Assembly (NCBI GenBank): GCA_012519925.1
Contig: JAAYPF010000072.1
Coordinates: 1-36,451 of the forward strand
DNA: 36,451 nt
Source: Clostridiaceae bacterium
GTDB taxonomy: Bacteria > Bacillota > Clostridia > Acetivibrionales > Acetivibrionaceae
Direction: 5' to 3'
The number at the start of each line of letters is the position of its first letter. Position 1 is the first letter of the stretch. Made by a program: the position numbers and the translations under genes. Below, in pieces: positions 18,739-26,470 of the stretch. The notes below the pieces were generated by a model. That model saw nothing but the letters and a program-made list of their open reading frames with translations. It did no database searches and was not told the origin of the DNA.

Positions 18739-21366
18739 ATGGCAAAGTATGTATATCTTTTTAAAGAGGGAAACGCTTCAATGAGGAACCTGCTTGGAGG
18801 CAAAGGGGCTAACCTGGCAGAAATGACGGGATTAGGCCTTCCTGTTCCAAGAGGTTTTACAGTTACTACGGAAGCTTGTACAAAGTATTATCAAGATGGT
18901 AAAGTCATTGCAAAAGAGATTGAAGAAGAGATTTATGCAATGATGTCCGCTACTGAAGATGCTGTGGGTAAAAAATTTGGTGATCCGAATAACCCTTTTT
19001 TAGTTTCTGTTAGATCGGGATCAAGAGCGTCCATGCCCGGTATGATGGATACTATTTTAAATTTAGGGTTAAACGATATTGTTGTAGAAGGTTTAGCGAA
19101 GCTTACCAATAATGAAAGATTTGCCTATGACAGCTATAGAAGATTTATTCAGATGTTTAGTGATGTAGTAATGGAAGTTGAAAAGCCAAAGTTTGAAAAG
19201 ATACTTGAAGCTGTTAAAGAAGAGAATGGGGCAAATTCTGACACTGATCTTACAGCTGATAATCTAAAAGAAGTGGTAAAAAGATATAAAGAACTCTTCA
19301 AGAACGAAAAAGGATTTGATTTCCCTCAAGACCCTAAAGTACAGCTAATGGAAGCTGTTAAGGCCGTATTCCGTTCTTGGGACAATCCTAGAGCAATAGT
19401 ATATAGAAGGCTTAATGATATTCCTGGTGACTGGGGTACTGCAGTTAACGTTCAAGAAATGGTCTACGGAAATATGGGCAATGACTCAGGTACCGGTGTT
19501 GCATTTACTAGAAACCCATCAACGGGAGAGAAGAAGCTTTATGGAGAATTCCTTATGAATGCACAAGGAGAAGATGTTGTTGCGGGTATAAGGACGCCTC
19601 AATCTATAGATCATCTTAAAGAGATTAACCCAGATGCTTATAATCAGTTTTTAGAAATAGCTGAGAAACTTGAAAAACACTATAAAGATATGCAGGATAT
19701 GGAGTTTACAATTGAAAAAGGTAAACTGTTTATGCTACAGACCAGAAACGGTAAAAGAACTGCTACCGCCGCATTAAAGATAGCAGTAGATCTTGTTTCT
19801 GAGGGAATGGTTTCAAAAGAAGAAGCTATTATGAAAGTTGATCCAAAGCAACTAGACGCACTGTTGCATCCAAACTTTGAACCGACAGCTTTAAAAGCTG
19901 CTGCACCTGTTGCAAAGGGATTACCGGCATCACCAGGAGCAGCTACAGGTAAAGTTTATTTTGAGGCTGAAGATGCTGTAAACGCACACAAGAACGGGGA
20001 AGAGAATGTGGTGCTTGTAAGACTTGAAACTTCTCCTGAGGATATCGAAGGTATGCATGTTTCAAAGGGAATACTTACAGGGCGTGGAGGTATGACTTCA
20101 CATGCGGCAGTTGTTGCACGAGGCATGGGAACATGCTGTGTTGCTGGCTGTCATGAAGTAAAAATAAATGAAGCTGAAAAATATTTTATTGATAAAAACG
20201 GTAGGAAGTATGTAGAGGGAGATTGGATATCCCTTGATGGCACAACAGGTAATGTGTATGGCGAAAAGCTACCAACAGTTGAGCCTGAAATGACAGGAGA
20301 TTTTTCAACCTTAATGGGTTGGGCAGATGAAATTAGGACATTAAAGGTTAGAACAAATGCAGATACCCCAGGTGATGCTGCACAGGCACTTAAGTTCGGT
20401 GCAGAAGGTATTGGACTTTGCCGTACCGAGCATATGTTCTTCGATGCCGACAGAATACCTGCTATGAGAGAAATGATAGTTGCAAGAAATGAAGAACAGA
20501 GAAGAAAAGCACTTGATAAGCTGCTTCCAATGCAAAGAGGGGATTTTGAAGGTTTGTTCAGGGAAATGAAAGGTTATCCTGTAACTATAAGATTCTTAGA
20601 TCCTCCACTTCATGAGTTCCTTCCACAAGATGATAAAGACATTGAGGGACTTGCAAAAGAGATGGGTATGCCTTATGAAGAGTTGAAAGGTATAATTGCA
20701 GAACTTCATGAGTTTAATCCAATGATGGGGCATAGAGGTTGCCGTCTTGCGGTTACGTACCCTGAAATTGCAGAAATGCAGACAAGGGCTGTTATAGAAG
20801 CGGCTATTAATGTAAATAAGCAGGGTATGAGTGTTATCCCTGAAATTATGATTCCATTAGTTGGAGAAGTTAAAGAACTAAAATATGTTAAAGAGGTTGT
20901 TGTAAAGACTGCAAATGAAGTTATTGAGAAGGCTGGAGTTAAATTAGATTACACAGTTGGAACAATGATTGAGATACCAAGAGCTGCTATTACTGCTGAT
21001 GAAATAGCAAAAGAAGCTGATTTCTTCTCTTTTGGTACCAATGACCTTACACAGATGACTTTTGGTTTTAGTCGTGATGATGCAGGTAATTTCTTAGAAG
21101 AGTATTACAACAAAAAGATTTATGAATCAGATCCTTTTGCAAGAATTGATCAGATTGGTGTAGGTAAGCTTGTTGAAATGGCTACAAAGCTTGGAAGACA
21201 AGCAAAACCTGATATTAAGCTTGGAATATGCGGAGAACACGGTGGAGATCCATCTTCGGTAGAGTTCTGCCACAAAATCGGATTGAATTATGTATCCTGT
21301 TCACCATTCCGTGTGCCGATAGCAAGGCTTGCTGCTGCACAGGCATCACTACGTCATCCACAGTAA
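18739..21366 (+). CDS. ppdK: Pyruvate, phosphate dikinase
   Basis: PPDK interconverts pyruvate, ATP and phosphate with PEP, AMP and PPi; in cellulolytic clostridia it takes part in PPi-linked glycolysis in place of pyruvate kinase. The 875-residue protein has the N-terminal ATP-grasp domain (GGKGANLAEMT; VSVRSGSRASMPGMMDT), the phosphohistidine domain (GGMTSHAAVVARGMG, His455) and the PEP/pyruvate domain (GLCRTEHMF; LGICGEHGGDPSS, Cys831). His455 and Cys831 fall at the same numbers as in the well-studied Clostridium symbiosum enzyme, so there are no net indels before them. GGGAGG precedes ATG 18739. Confidence 0.97.
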   Translation: MAKYVYLFKEGNASMRNLLGGKGANLAEMTGLGLPVPRGFTVTTEACTKYYQDGKVIAKEIEEEIYAMMSATEDAVGKKFGDPNNPFLVSVRSGSRASMPGMMDTILNLGLNDIVVEGLAKLTNNERFAYDSYRRFIQMFSDVVMEVEKPKFEKILEAVKEENGANSDTDLTADNLKEVVKRYKELFKNEKGFDFPQDPKVQLMEAVKAVFRSWDNPRAIVYRRLNDIPGDWGTAVNVQEMVYGNMGNDSGTGVAFTRNPSTGEKKLYGEFLMNAQGEDVVAGIRTPQSIDHLKEINPDAYNQFLEIAEKLEKHYKDMQDMEFTIEKGKLFMLQTRNGKRTATAALKIAVDLVSEGMVSKEEAIMKVDPKQLDALLHPNFEPTALKAAAPVAKGLPASPGAATGKVYFEAEDAVNAHKNGEENVVLVRLETSPEDIEGMHVSKGILTGRGGMTSHAAVVARGMGTCCVAGCHEVKINEAEKYFIDKNGRKYVEGDWISLDGTTGNVYGEKLPTVEPEMTGDFSTLMGWADEIRTLKVRTNADTPGDAAQALKFGAEGIGLCRTEHMFFDADRIPAMREMIVARNEEQRRKALDKLLPMQRGDFEGLFREMKGYPVTIRFLDPPLHEFLPQDDKDIEGLAKEMGMPYEELKGIIAELHEFNPMMGHRGCRLAVTYPEIAEMQTRAVIEAAINVNKQGMSVIPEIMIPLVGEVKELKYVKEVVVKTANEVIEKAGVKLDYTVGTMIEIPRAAITADEIAKEADFFSFGTNDLTQMTFGFSRDDAGNFLEEYYNKKIYESDPFARIDQIGVGKLVEMATKLGRQAKPDIKLGICGEHGGDPSSVEFCHKIGLNYVSCSPFRVPIARLAAAQASLRHPQ

Positions 21367-21372
21367 TTGATA

Positions 21373-21398
21373 ACGTTCTCCGATATAATTGGAGACGT
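21373..21398 (+). terminator. Hairpin just after ppdK
   Basis: ACGTTCTCC (21373-21381), loop GATATAATT, GGAGACGT (21391-21398) with one bulged T. No T-run follows, so it is more likely a 3'-end stabiliser than the terminator itself. Confidence 0.4.
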
Positions 21399-21507
21399 GT
21401 ACACATTAACCTAGACGTATAATCAAAATGATTGGGCTTGCTTGCAGTGGTATATGATAGGTGGTTAAGTTATAATTAAAATAAAATAATCATTAAATGA
21501 ACATCAG

Positions 21508-21556
21508 ATAAGGTATTGTCGCTTAATTTTTAAGGGACAATACCTTATTTATTTTG
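21508..21556 (+). terminator. Perfect 13-bp hairpin with T-rich tail (module L1)
   Basis: ATAAGGTATTGTC (21508-21520) and GACAATACCTTAT (21536-21548) pair perfectly around a 15-nt loop, followed by TTATTTT. It can end ppdK transcription. The core GGTATTG/CAATACC recurs in the hairpin at 23128-23177, and the distance to the next start codon is similar (187 and 167 nt). Confidence 0.7.
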
Positions 21557-21694
21557 CATTATGGAAATTTATGTTGTGATGAACATAAGTAGAACAGTGC
21601 GATATATGAAGGATGCAAGACGACTCGATAAATAGTAATTTGTTGGACAGTTTAGAACAGAGGATAATTTATATCATAGGAGGGTGTACATTTT

Positions 21695-22503
21695 ATGGAG
21701 ATGAATGAAATACTAAAAACCAATAGAATATATTGGGACTCAAATGCAGATTTATGGTTTAGGACTACTGCACTTCCAACATATGGAGTGAAATTTGTGA
21801 CAGAAGATGATTTACATCTGTTTGGGGATGTTTCTGGTAAAAATTATTGGAAATATGTTGTGGCAGTGGTCACTCTTTAAAATACCACGCTGATAAAAAT
21901 GCCTCTGAATTGTGGGGGGTAGATATTTCCCACAAGCAAATAGAAAATGCTGATGCTTATTTAAAAGAGCATGGACATACTGCAAAGTTTATTTGTTCAC
22001 CTATGGAAGCAGAGATGGCTATCCCGATAAATTATTTTGACTTCGTTTATTCGATATACGGAATTGGCTGGACAACAGACCTACAAGGTACATTCAAAAA
22101 GATAGCATCTTATCTAAAAAAAGACGGCATATTTATATTCAGTTGGCATCATACGTTGAATTACTGCGTGGCTTGGTCATGCAACCAACGCAAAGATGTT
22201 ATAGAAAATGACACATTGATTTTTAATAAAAGCTATTTTGATGAATCATACTTTAGCATGCCAGTTGATGGAAGTGAAATAATATTATGCAATCGAAAAA
22301 TATCAACATATATCAACGCTTTAACAAAAGCAGGATTTATTGTTGAACAAATGGTTGAGCAGACTGATAAAGAAACGATGGAAGCAGTTGGAGATGTCAG
22401 CGACAAAACAAAAAAGCCAAGATGCTTCCGATTTCTTTTTGCATTAAGGCACGAAAACTGTAATTTGAGTTTCATACATTATGAGCAAAAAGGGAAGCTA
22501 TAA
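21695..22503 (+). pseudogene. Class I SAM methyltransferase, split by a -1 frameshift
   Basis: The first frame starts at ATG 21695 after AGGAGGGTG and reads MNEILKTNRIYWDSNADLWF...DLHLFGDVSGK, then goes out of frame near 21840 and stops at 21880. The second frame carries on the same protein from about 21841: LEICCGSGHSLKYHA (SAM motif I), ELWGVDISHKQIENA (motif II), FDFVYSIYGIGWTTD and a normal C-terminus at 22503. Adding one A to the five-A run at 21838-21842 restores a single protein of ~268 residues. It belongs to the UbiE/Methyltransf_11 group; the substrate is unknown. The break is either a real inactivating deletion, a sequencing error in a homopolymer, or much less likely a slippage site. 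Confidence 0.8.
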
Positions 22504-22617
22504 AATTCCAACTTGTAGAGCCTGGGTAATATAAATTTAGATTCAGTTATGTCGTATCTTTTACAAATTTAACATCAGGATAGTAGATTATGATGAAATA
22601 GATGTGGAGGGGATATT

Positions 22618-22944
22618 ATGGTAGGAAAATATAAGGTAATAACTTTGTGTCGGAGCACAAGGTTTAAAGACGAGTTCTTGCAAGTACAAAAACAATTAAC
22701 TCTAGAAGGTAATATAGTTATTTCAGTAGAATTGCTCGGACATGCTGATGGTGAGTTTGGAGAAGTCATCACTTCTGAAATTAAACTAATGCTTGACGAT
22801 ATACATAAAAGAAAAATCGATATGTCTGATAAAATTTATGTCATTAACAAAAACGGATACATAGGAGAAAGTACAAAAAGTGAAATAGGATATGCTATAA
22901 AAACGGGAAAAGGGGTTAATTATTTAGAGTACCATAATGCCTAG
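22618..22944 (+). CDS. Nucleoside 2-deoxyribosyltransferase-like protein
   Basis: The 108-residue protein begins KVITLCRSTRFKDEF and contains KIDMSDKIYVINKNGYIGEST and KSEIGYAIKTGK. This layout (CGSTRF-type loop, D-x-x-x-V-N segment, then EIGYA with E89 as likely nucleophile position) is that of the small nucleoside 2-deoxyribosyltransferase/DUF4406-like superfamily. The usual glycine of the CGSTRF loop is Arg12 here, which may affect ligand binding. GGAGGGG precedes ATG 22618. It follows the broken methyltransferase by 114 nt. A role in nucleotide or phosphoribosyl metabolism is an inference from fold only. Confidence 0.65.
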   Translation: MVGKYKVITLCRSTRFKDEFLQVQKQLTLEGNIVISVELLGHADGEFGEVITSEIKLMLDDIHKRKIDMSDKIYVINKNGYIGESTKSEIGYAIKTGKGVNYLEYHNA

Positions 22945-22993
22945 TCTGTTTTCGAATATATATATTTTATGTAGCAACTTAGAATGGCTATAT

Positions 22994-23070
22994 GATTTAT
23001 AGTACAAGAAGTGTTCCATAATATGCAAAAACGGCGATTGGTCTATTTTGATAGCCGCTGCCCAGGCGGC
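22994..23070. repeat. Repeat R1 (copy 1 of ~77-bp diverged repeat)
   Basis: It aligns with 24196-24271 with about 11 differences including one gap (roughly 85% identity by eye). Long identical runs include AGAAGTGTTCCATAAT and GGCGATTGGTCTATTTTG. The end folds as AGCCGC/GCGGCT around TGCCCAG. Confidence 0.8.
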
Positions 23071-23127
23071 TGTAATCAAAAGAGACTAATGGAGGTTATG
23101 GAGTAAGACTTTAATAATTTGTAAAAA

Positions 23128-23177
23128 GTATAACCAGGGTATTGCCTGTAGATTTTGAGACAATACCCTGGTTATAC
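23128..23177. repeat. Perfect 17-bp inverted repeat before the MBL-fold gene
   Basis: GTATAACCAGGGTATTG (23128-23144) and CAATACCCTGGTTATAC (23161-23177) are exact complements around a 16-nt loop. No T-run follows. It shares the GGTATTG/CAATACC core with the hairpin at 21508-21548. Confidence 0.85.
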
Positions 23178-23203
23178 TCATCGAGCAAACCGATGGATAA
23201 ATG

Positions 23204-23212
23204 TGCTATAAT
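23204..23212 (+). promoter_or_regulatory. Extended -10 promoter of the MBL-fold gene
   Basis: TGCTATAAT (TATAAT at 23207-23212) is a strong extended -10 element; no good -35 is seen. Transcription would begin about 23219, inside the shared leader box, giving a leader of about 75 nt. Confidence 0.55.
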
Positions 23213-23294
23213 TGACATTAGTAGAGAAATGCGAAACAATGATTATTTCTACAGGATTCTAAATAAATAGCAATTTAGAAGGGGGCGATACAAA

Positions 23295-24116
23295 ATGATA
23301 TTAAAGACATTGGTTGAAAATACATCTGTTTCATCTGATTATAAACATAAGCATGGTATGTGCTTTTATATAGAGACAGGTAATCATAAAATATTATTTG
23401 ATTTAGGTAAAAATGGACTATTTCTTAAAAATGCAAAGAAAATGGGGATAGATATTACAGATATTGATATTGTGATAATATCTCATGGGCATGTTGACCA
23501 TGGTGGAGCTTTAAAACTATTCTTGAAAAACAACCATTCTGCAAAGATATATATAAGAGATAATGCTTTTGACAAGCACTATACAAAATTTCTAGGATTT
23601 AAGATTGATATTGGGATTGACAGTGGATTGAAATACCATCCGCAAGTGGTTCTAACTGGGCAAAGAACGGTGCTAGCTGATGGATTAATTTTATTTTCTG
23701 ATATTGAAACAAGAAAATATAATTCCACATCAAATAATGCTTTATTTGCAAAAGTAGGAAAAGATATTTTAGTTGATGATTTTTTACATGAACAAAGCTT
23801 AATTATTTCAGAAAATGAAAAATTAATACTTATAGCCGGATGTTCGCATACAGGAATAATAAATATTAAAAGCAAGGCAGAGCATATAGTAAATGATAAT
23901 ATATCTTACGTTATAGCAGGTTTTCATTTATATAACCCAGTATCAAAAAGAACAGAAAGTAATGCTTTGATACAGAAAATTGCTGAAAGATTAAATAATA
24001 ATTCAACCCATTACTACACTTGCCATTGCACTGGAAAAAAAGCTTTTTATAAGATGAAAGAGGTTCTTTCTGAACGACTTACTTATTTATCTACTGGTAG
24101 TGAAATAGAGATTTAA
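23295..24116 (+). CDS. Metallo-beta-lactamase-fold hydrolase
   Basis: The 273-residue protein has the zinc motif SHGHVDHGG (H64, H66, D68, H69), a further ligand region AGCSHTGIIN and a final GFHLYNP/CHCTGKKAF segment. This layout matches the MBL subgroup that includes archaeal dihydropterin-related enzymes (the MJ0301-type '7,8-dihydropterin-6-yl-methyl...synthase' annotation). The N-terminal VENTSVSSDYKHKHGMCFYIE segment is also typical. The actual substrate is unknown. GAAGGGGG precedes ATG 23295. It is bracketed by two copies of a diverged repeat and has its own leader, as expected for an acquired unit. Confidence 0.85.
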   Translation: MILKTLVENTSVSSDYKHKHGMCFYIETGNHKILFDLGKNGLFLKNAKKMGIDITDIDIVIISHGHVDHGGALKLFLKNNHSAKIYIRDNAFDKHYTKFLGFKIDIGIDSGLKYHPQVVLTGQRTVLADGLILFSDIETRKYNSTSNNALFAKVGKDILVDDFLHEQSLIISENEKLILIAGCSHTGIINIKSKAEHIVNDNISYVIAGFHLYNPVSKRTESNALIQKIAERLNNNSTHYYTCHCTGKKAFYKMKEVLSERLTYLSTGSEIEI

Positions 24117-24195
24117 ATTCTAATTTATTTGCAGATGATATTAACTTTAGATGAACATTATTTATATTTTGTGCAGTTATTCAGAACTGCTCTTA

Positions 24196-24271
24196 GATTT
24201 ATAGTTTCAAGAAGTGTTCCATAATGTGAAGAAATGGCGATTGGTCTATTTTGCTAGCTGCCGCCCAGGCA
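24196..24271. repeat. Repeat R2 (copy 2 of ~77-bp diverged repeat)
   Basis: It pairs with R1 (22994-23070). It lies 80 nt after the MBL-fold stop codon, while R1 lies 50 nt after the stop of the 108-residue gene, so both copies occupy the 3' side of a gene. Confidence 0.8.
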
Positions 24272-24373
24272 GTCATTAAGAAAGAGGGAGACTTAGGGCA
24301 GAAATAGATTTGTTTTAAGTAATGTGTTATTGGTGCCCATAGAGTTATATTTATTATAATGGATAAATAGAAG

Positions 24374-24409
24374 GAGTAAGGTGTAATAAGCACCTTGCTC
24401 TTTTTTTTT
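24374..24409 (+). terminator. Strong terminator closing the accessory island
   Basis: GAGTAAGGTG (24374-24383), loop TAATAAG, CACCTTGCTC (24391-24400), one G-T pair, then nine T. Confidence 0.9.
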
Positions 24410-24415
24410 AGCTTC

Positions 24416-24456
24416 TTAAGAAAGTGCATTGAAATCATTAAAAAACAAACTCCTTG
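24416..24456. repeat. Short repeat shared with 18093-18128
   Basis: AAGAAAGTGCATTGA is exact in both places and is followed by an A-rich stretch and CCTTGA. Each copy starts about 8 nt after the T-run of a terminator. Confidence 0.6.
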
Positions 24457-24700
24457 AACAGTAGAAGATGCAAGGGCTACAAAAGAAATGTAAAAGTATA
24501 CTATGTAGGTTTTATACTTGAAAAAAGCATCTAACAATATTTTGTGTTGTATGTTAAAATTAAATAAGGTGATTGTAACAAGCTATGTAATTATATTACA
24601 AGAAAAATAGGCTGTGTTTGGATGTAAGATGAATTTGATGATTTTAGATTTGTGGGGCTGTTTTTTGATGTACTAGACAATATTCATAGGAGTGATGCAA

Positions 24701-26026
24701 ATGAAAAGGCTGATAGCGATATTTATAATATTTACAATGGTTATTTTGGGTGGTTTGGTGTTTGCACAAAATGATACTTCACAACATATACGAAGTATTG
24801 CTCGTAGTGATTTTGGTTTATATGCAGCTGTGGGGGATGGAGGGCTTATTATTACTTCGGAAGATGCGACTAGTTGGAAGAAAGTATCTATGGAGGCTTC
24901 GGGAAATTTAAATGGAGTAATATGGGCAATGGGAAGGTTTGTGGCGGTAGGAGATGAAGGAATTATCCTAACATCTCTTGATGGCAAGGACTGGGCTAAA
25001 ACAGGCTCAATAAAAGGAACTATTGATTTGTTTAGCGTTGCAAGCAGTGGAAAGGAAATTATTGCGACAGGGAATGATGGAACTGTCTTAATTTCAAAAG
25101 ACGGAGTTTCCTGGGAACAAAGAAGAATGGCTACAGCGGAGAGGATTAACAGGGTTAGGTGGATAAATGACAGGTATATTGCTGTCGGAGGAGCAATGCT
25201 GATTTTAACATCTACAGATGGAGTTACATGGGATGAAGTAAAGGCAGAGCCAAGTTCCACAATTATGTTTACTGATGTGGCATGGGATGGAGATAAATAT
25301 GTAGTTGTGGGTGACCACTTGAGTATATGGGTGTCGAAGGATGGTAAGGCTTGGACACAGGATGAGTCCATACTTAAAAAGGATGAAATGGATTATACGC
25401 TGTGTATTTATTCAATTGTGTGGACAGGAGACAAATTTGTAGCTGTGGGTCAAAAAGGGATTATCCTATATTCTAATGATGGATCCGATTGGTATAGGGA
25501 AGCTGAGGTCACAAGAAAAGTATTAAAGGATATTATATATTCAAACAACAAGTTTGTTGTGATTGGTGATAGGGGTAGTATTCTTACTTCAGAAGATGGA
25601 TCAAAGTGGGTTAACCACAATAGCATAAGTGCTCAATCTAATGAGATAAATCTAAAGGTGGACGAACAGAAATTACTTAATATTATTTTGAATCATCCTT
25701 ATGGTGAGTCGGAGGATATTACTAAGGAGACATTATTTGAGGTTATTGACGGAAAAGATTTGCTTTCGGTTGATAGAGATGGAACTATGAAGGCAAATGG
25801 AGTAGGGCATGCAATAGTAAAAGCAACTTATGATTATGAAACCATAGAGGTATCCGTTAGAGTGGAAAGTTCTACCACTGTGCAAAGTGAGAATAATGAT
25901 AATAGGGATGAAGGCAATAACAAAGCTAACAATAGCACAAAACTATCTGATGTACTACTAACGCTAGGAGGAGTTTTTGCTGTTATAACGTTGATTACAA
26001 TATCAATTAAAAAAGGAAATAGTTAG
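24701..26026 (+). CDS. Secreted seven-bladed beta-propeller protein, membrane-anchored
   Basis: The 441-residue protein has a signal peptide (1-~23), then seven repeats of the form 'f-VAVGD-G-I-ILTS-DG--W' (~35-310), as in BNR/Ycf48-like propellers, then a Big2-like Ig domain (~320-395; LSVDRDGTMKANGVGHAIVKATYDYETIEVSV), an Asn-rich spacer and a C-terminal transmembrane helix with a Lys tail (VLLTLGGVFAVITLITI). It should sit on the outer face of the membrane. No catalytic motif is visible; binding or surface assembly is a guess. The start is ATG 24701, 8 nt after AGGAG; earlier GTG/ATG codons overlap that site. Confidence 0.75.
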   Translation: MKRLIAIFIIFTMVILGGLVFAQNDTSQHIRSIARSDFGLYAAVGDGGLIITSEDATSWKKVSMEASGNLNGVIWAMGRFVAVGDEGIILTSLDGKDWAKTGSIKGTIDLFSVASSGKEIIATGNDGTVLISKDGVSWEQRRMATAERINRVRWINDRYIAVGGAMLILTSTDGVTWDEVKAEPSSTIMFTDVAWDGDKYVVVGDHLSIWVSKDGKAWTQDESILKKDEMDYTLCIYSIVWTGDKFVAVGQKGIILYSNDGSDWYREAEVTRKVLKDIIYSNNKFVVIGDRGSILTSEDGSKWVNHNSISAQSNEINLKVDEQKLLNIILNHPYGESEDITKETLFEVIDGKDLLSVDRDGTMKANGVGHAIVKATYDYETIEVSVRVESSTTVQSENNDNRDEGNNKANNSTKLSDVLLTLGGVFAVITLITISIKKGNS

Positions 26027-26470
26027 ATAAGGAACATGATAAGTTGTTTTTTTTGTTATTTCTTGTTTATTTTGAAAAATGTTGATATAATAATAAATGT
26101 TTGAAAAAATTTTAGCAACTACAGAATATTAATATGCTTGATGTTGCAGGAGTTAAGAAGACTTCTTATTTTATGATAGTATAATAAAGTAGAATATGAA
26201 AAATTCAGTTATAAAAAACTAGGGTCAATGATCATTAGAAAGAAAAAATAATATATTAATTACTGCTGAAAGTGTTGATTGTCACCTTGACAACTCCAAA
26301 AATCATAAAACATAGAATAGCTAAGTAACTTTATTTTTTGCATACTTATTTTTTTGCCATGATGGATAAGTATTTGCCGCTTAGCGAGCATATTATTAGA
26401 ATATTTAAACTTACCAAGGTTGTTCAATGAATAGCTTTACACAAACTTAATTTTAAAGGGGGAATATTTC
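26027..26470. other. 444-nt AT-rich gap, no gene seen
   Basis: TATAAT-like boxes occur near 26085 and at 26180-26185, and GGTCAATGATCATT near 26223 resembles the palindrome at 16432-16444. There is no clear terminator for the propeller gene and no coding potential that I can support. Confidence 0.5.

Larger units (their letters stand above)
21367..21694. other. 328-nt gap: hairpins and a shared leader module (L1)
   Basis: After the two hairpins, a degenerate extended -10 (TGT then TGTGAT, 21572-21580) is followed by ACATAAGTAGAACAGTGCGA (21583-21602) and ATAAATAGTAATTT (21628-21641). Both boxes are near-copies of sequences before the metallo-beta-lactamase-fold gene (23215-23234 and 23263-23276). 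AGGAGGGTG precedes the methyltransferase start. I recognise no named riboswitch class. Confidence 0.5.
22945..23294. other. 350-nt gap: repeat R1, 17-bp hairpin, leader module (L2)
   Basis: From left to right the gap holds repeat copy R1 (22994-23070), the perfect hairpin at 23128-23177, an extended -10 promoter (TGC TATAAT, 23204-23212), and the leader boxes 23215-23234 and 23263-23276. GTAGAGAAAT (23221-23230) can fold on ATTATTTCTAC (23242-23252). No clear coding sequence is seen, apart from a conserved peptide readable on the minus strand of R1. Confidence 0.55.
24117..24700. other. 584-nt gap: repeat R2, terminator, short shared repeat
   Basis: The gap holds repeat copy R2 (24196-24271), a strong terminator (24374-24409), a ~40-bp sequence shared with 18093-18128, and ~240 nt of AT-rich DNA before the propeller gene. 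A minus-strand frame over R2 can be read, but it has no ribosome binding site or family match. I see no supported gene. Confidence 0.55.

Noticed and set aside
21836-21850. Programmed -1 frameshift in the methyltransferase
   Set aside because: The in-frame sequence GGT AAA AAT does not form a standard X-XXY-YYZ slippery heptamer, and no stimulatory structure is evident; a homopolymer deletion is simpler.
23023-23106. 27-codon plus-strand frame in R1
   Set aside because: The matching stretch in R2 changes many residues and stops early, and no ribosome binding site precedes it.
24199-24537. 112-codon minus-strand frame over R2 and the terminator
   Set aside because: It runs through a strong plus-strand terminator and has no ribosome binding site; only the short part in R2 is conserved, and this is reported separately.
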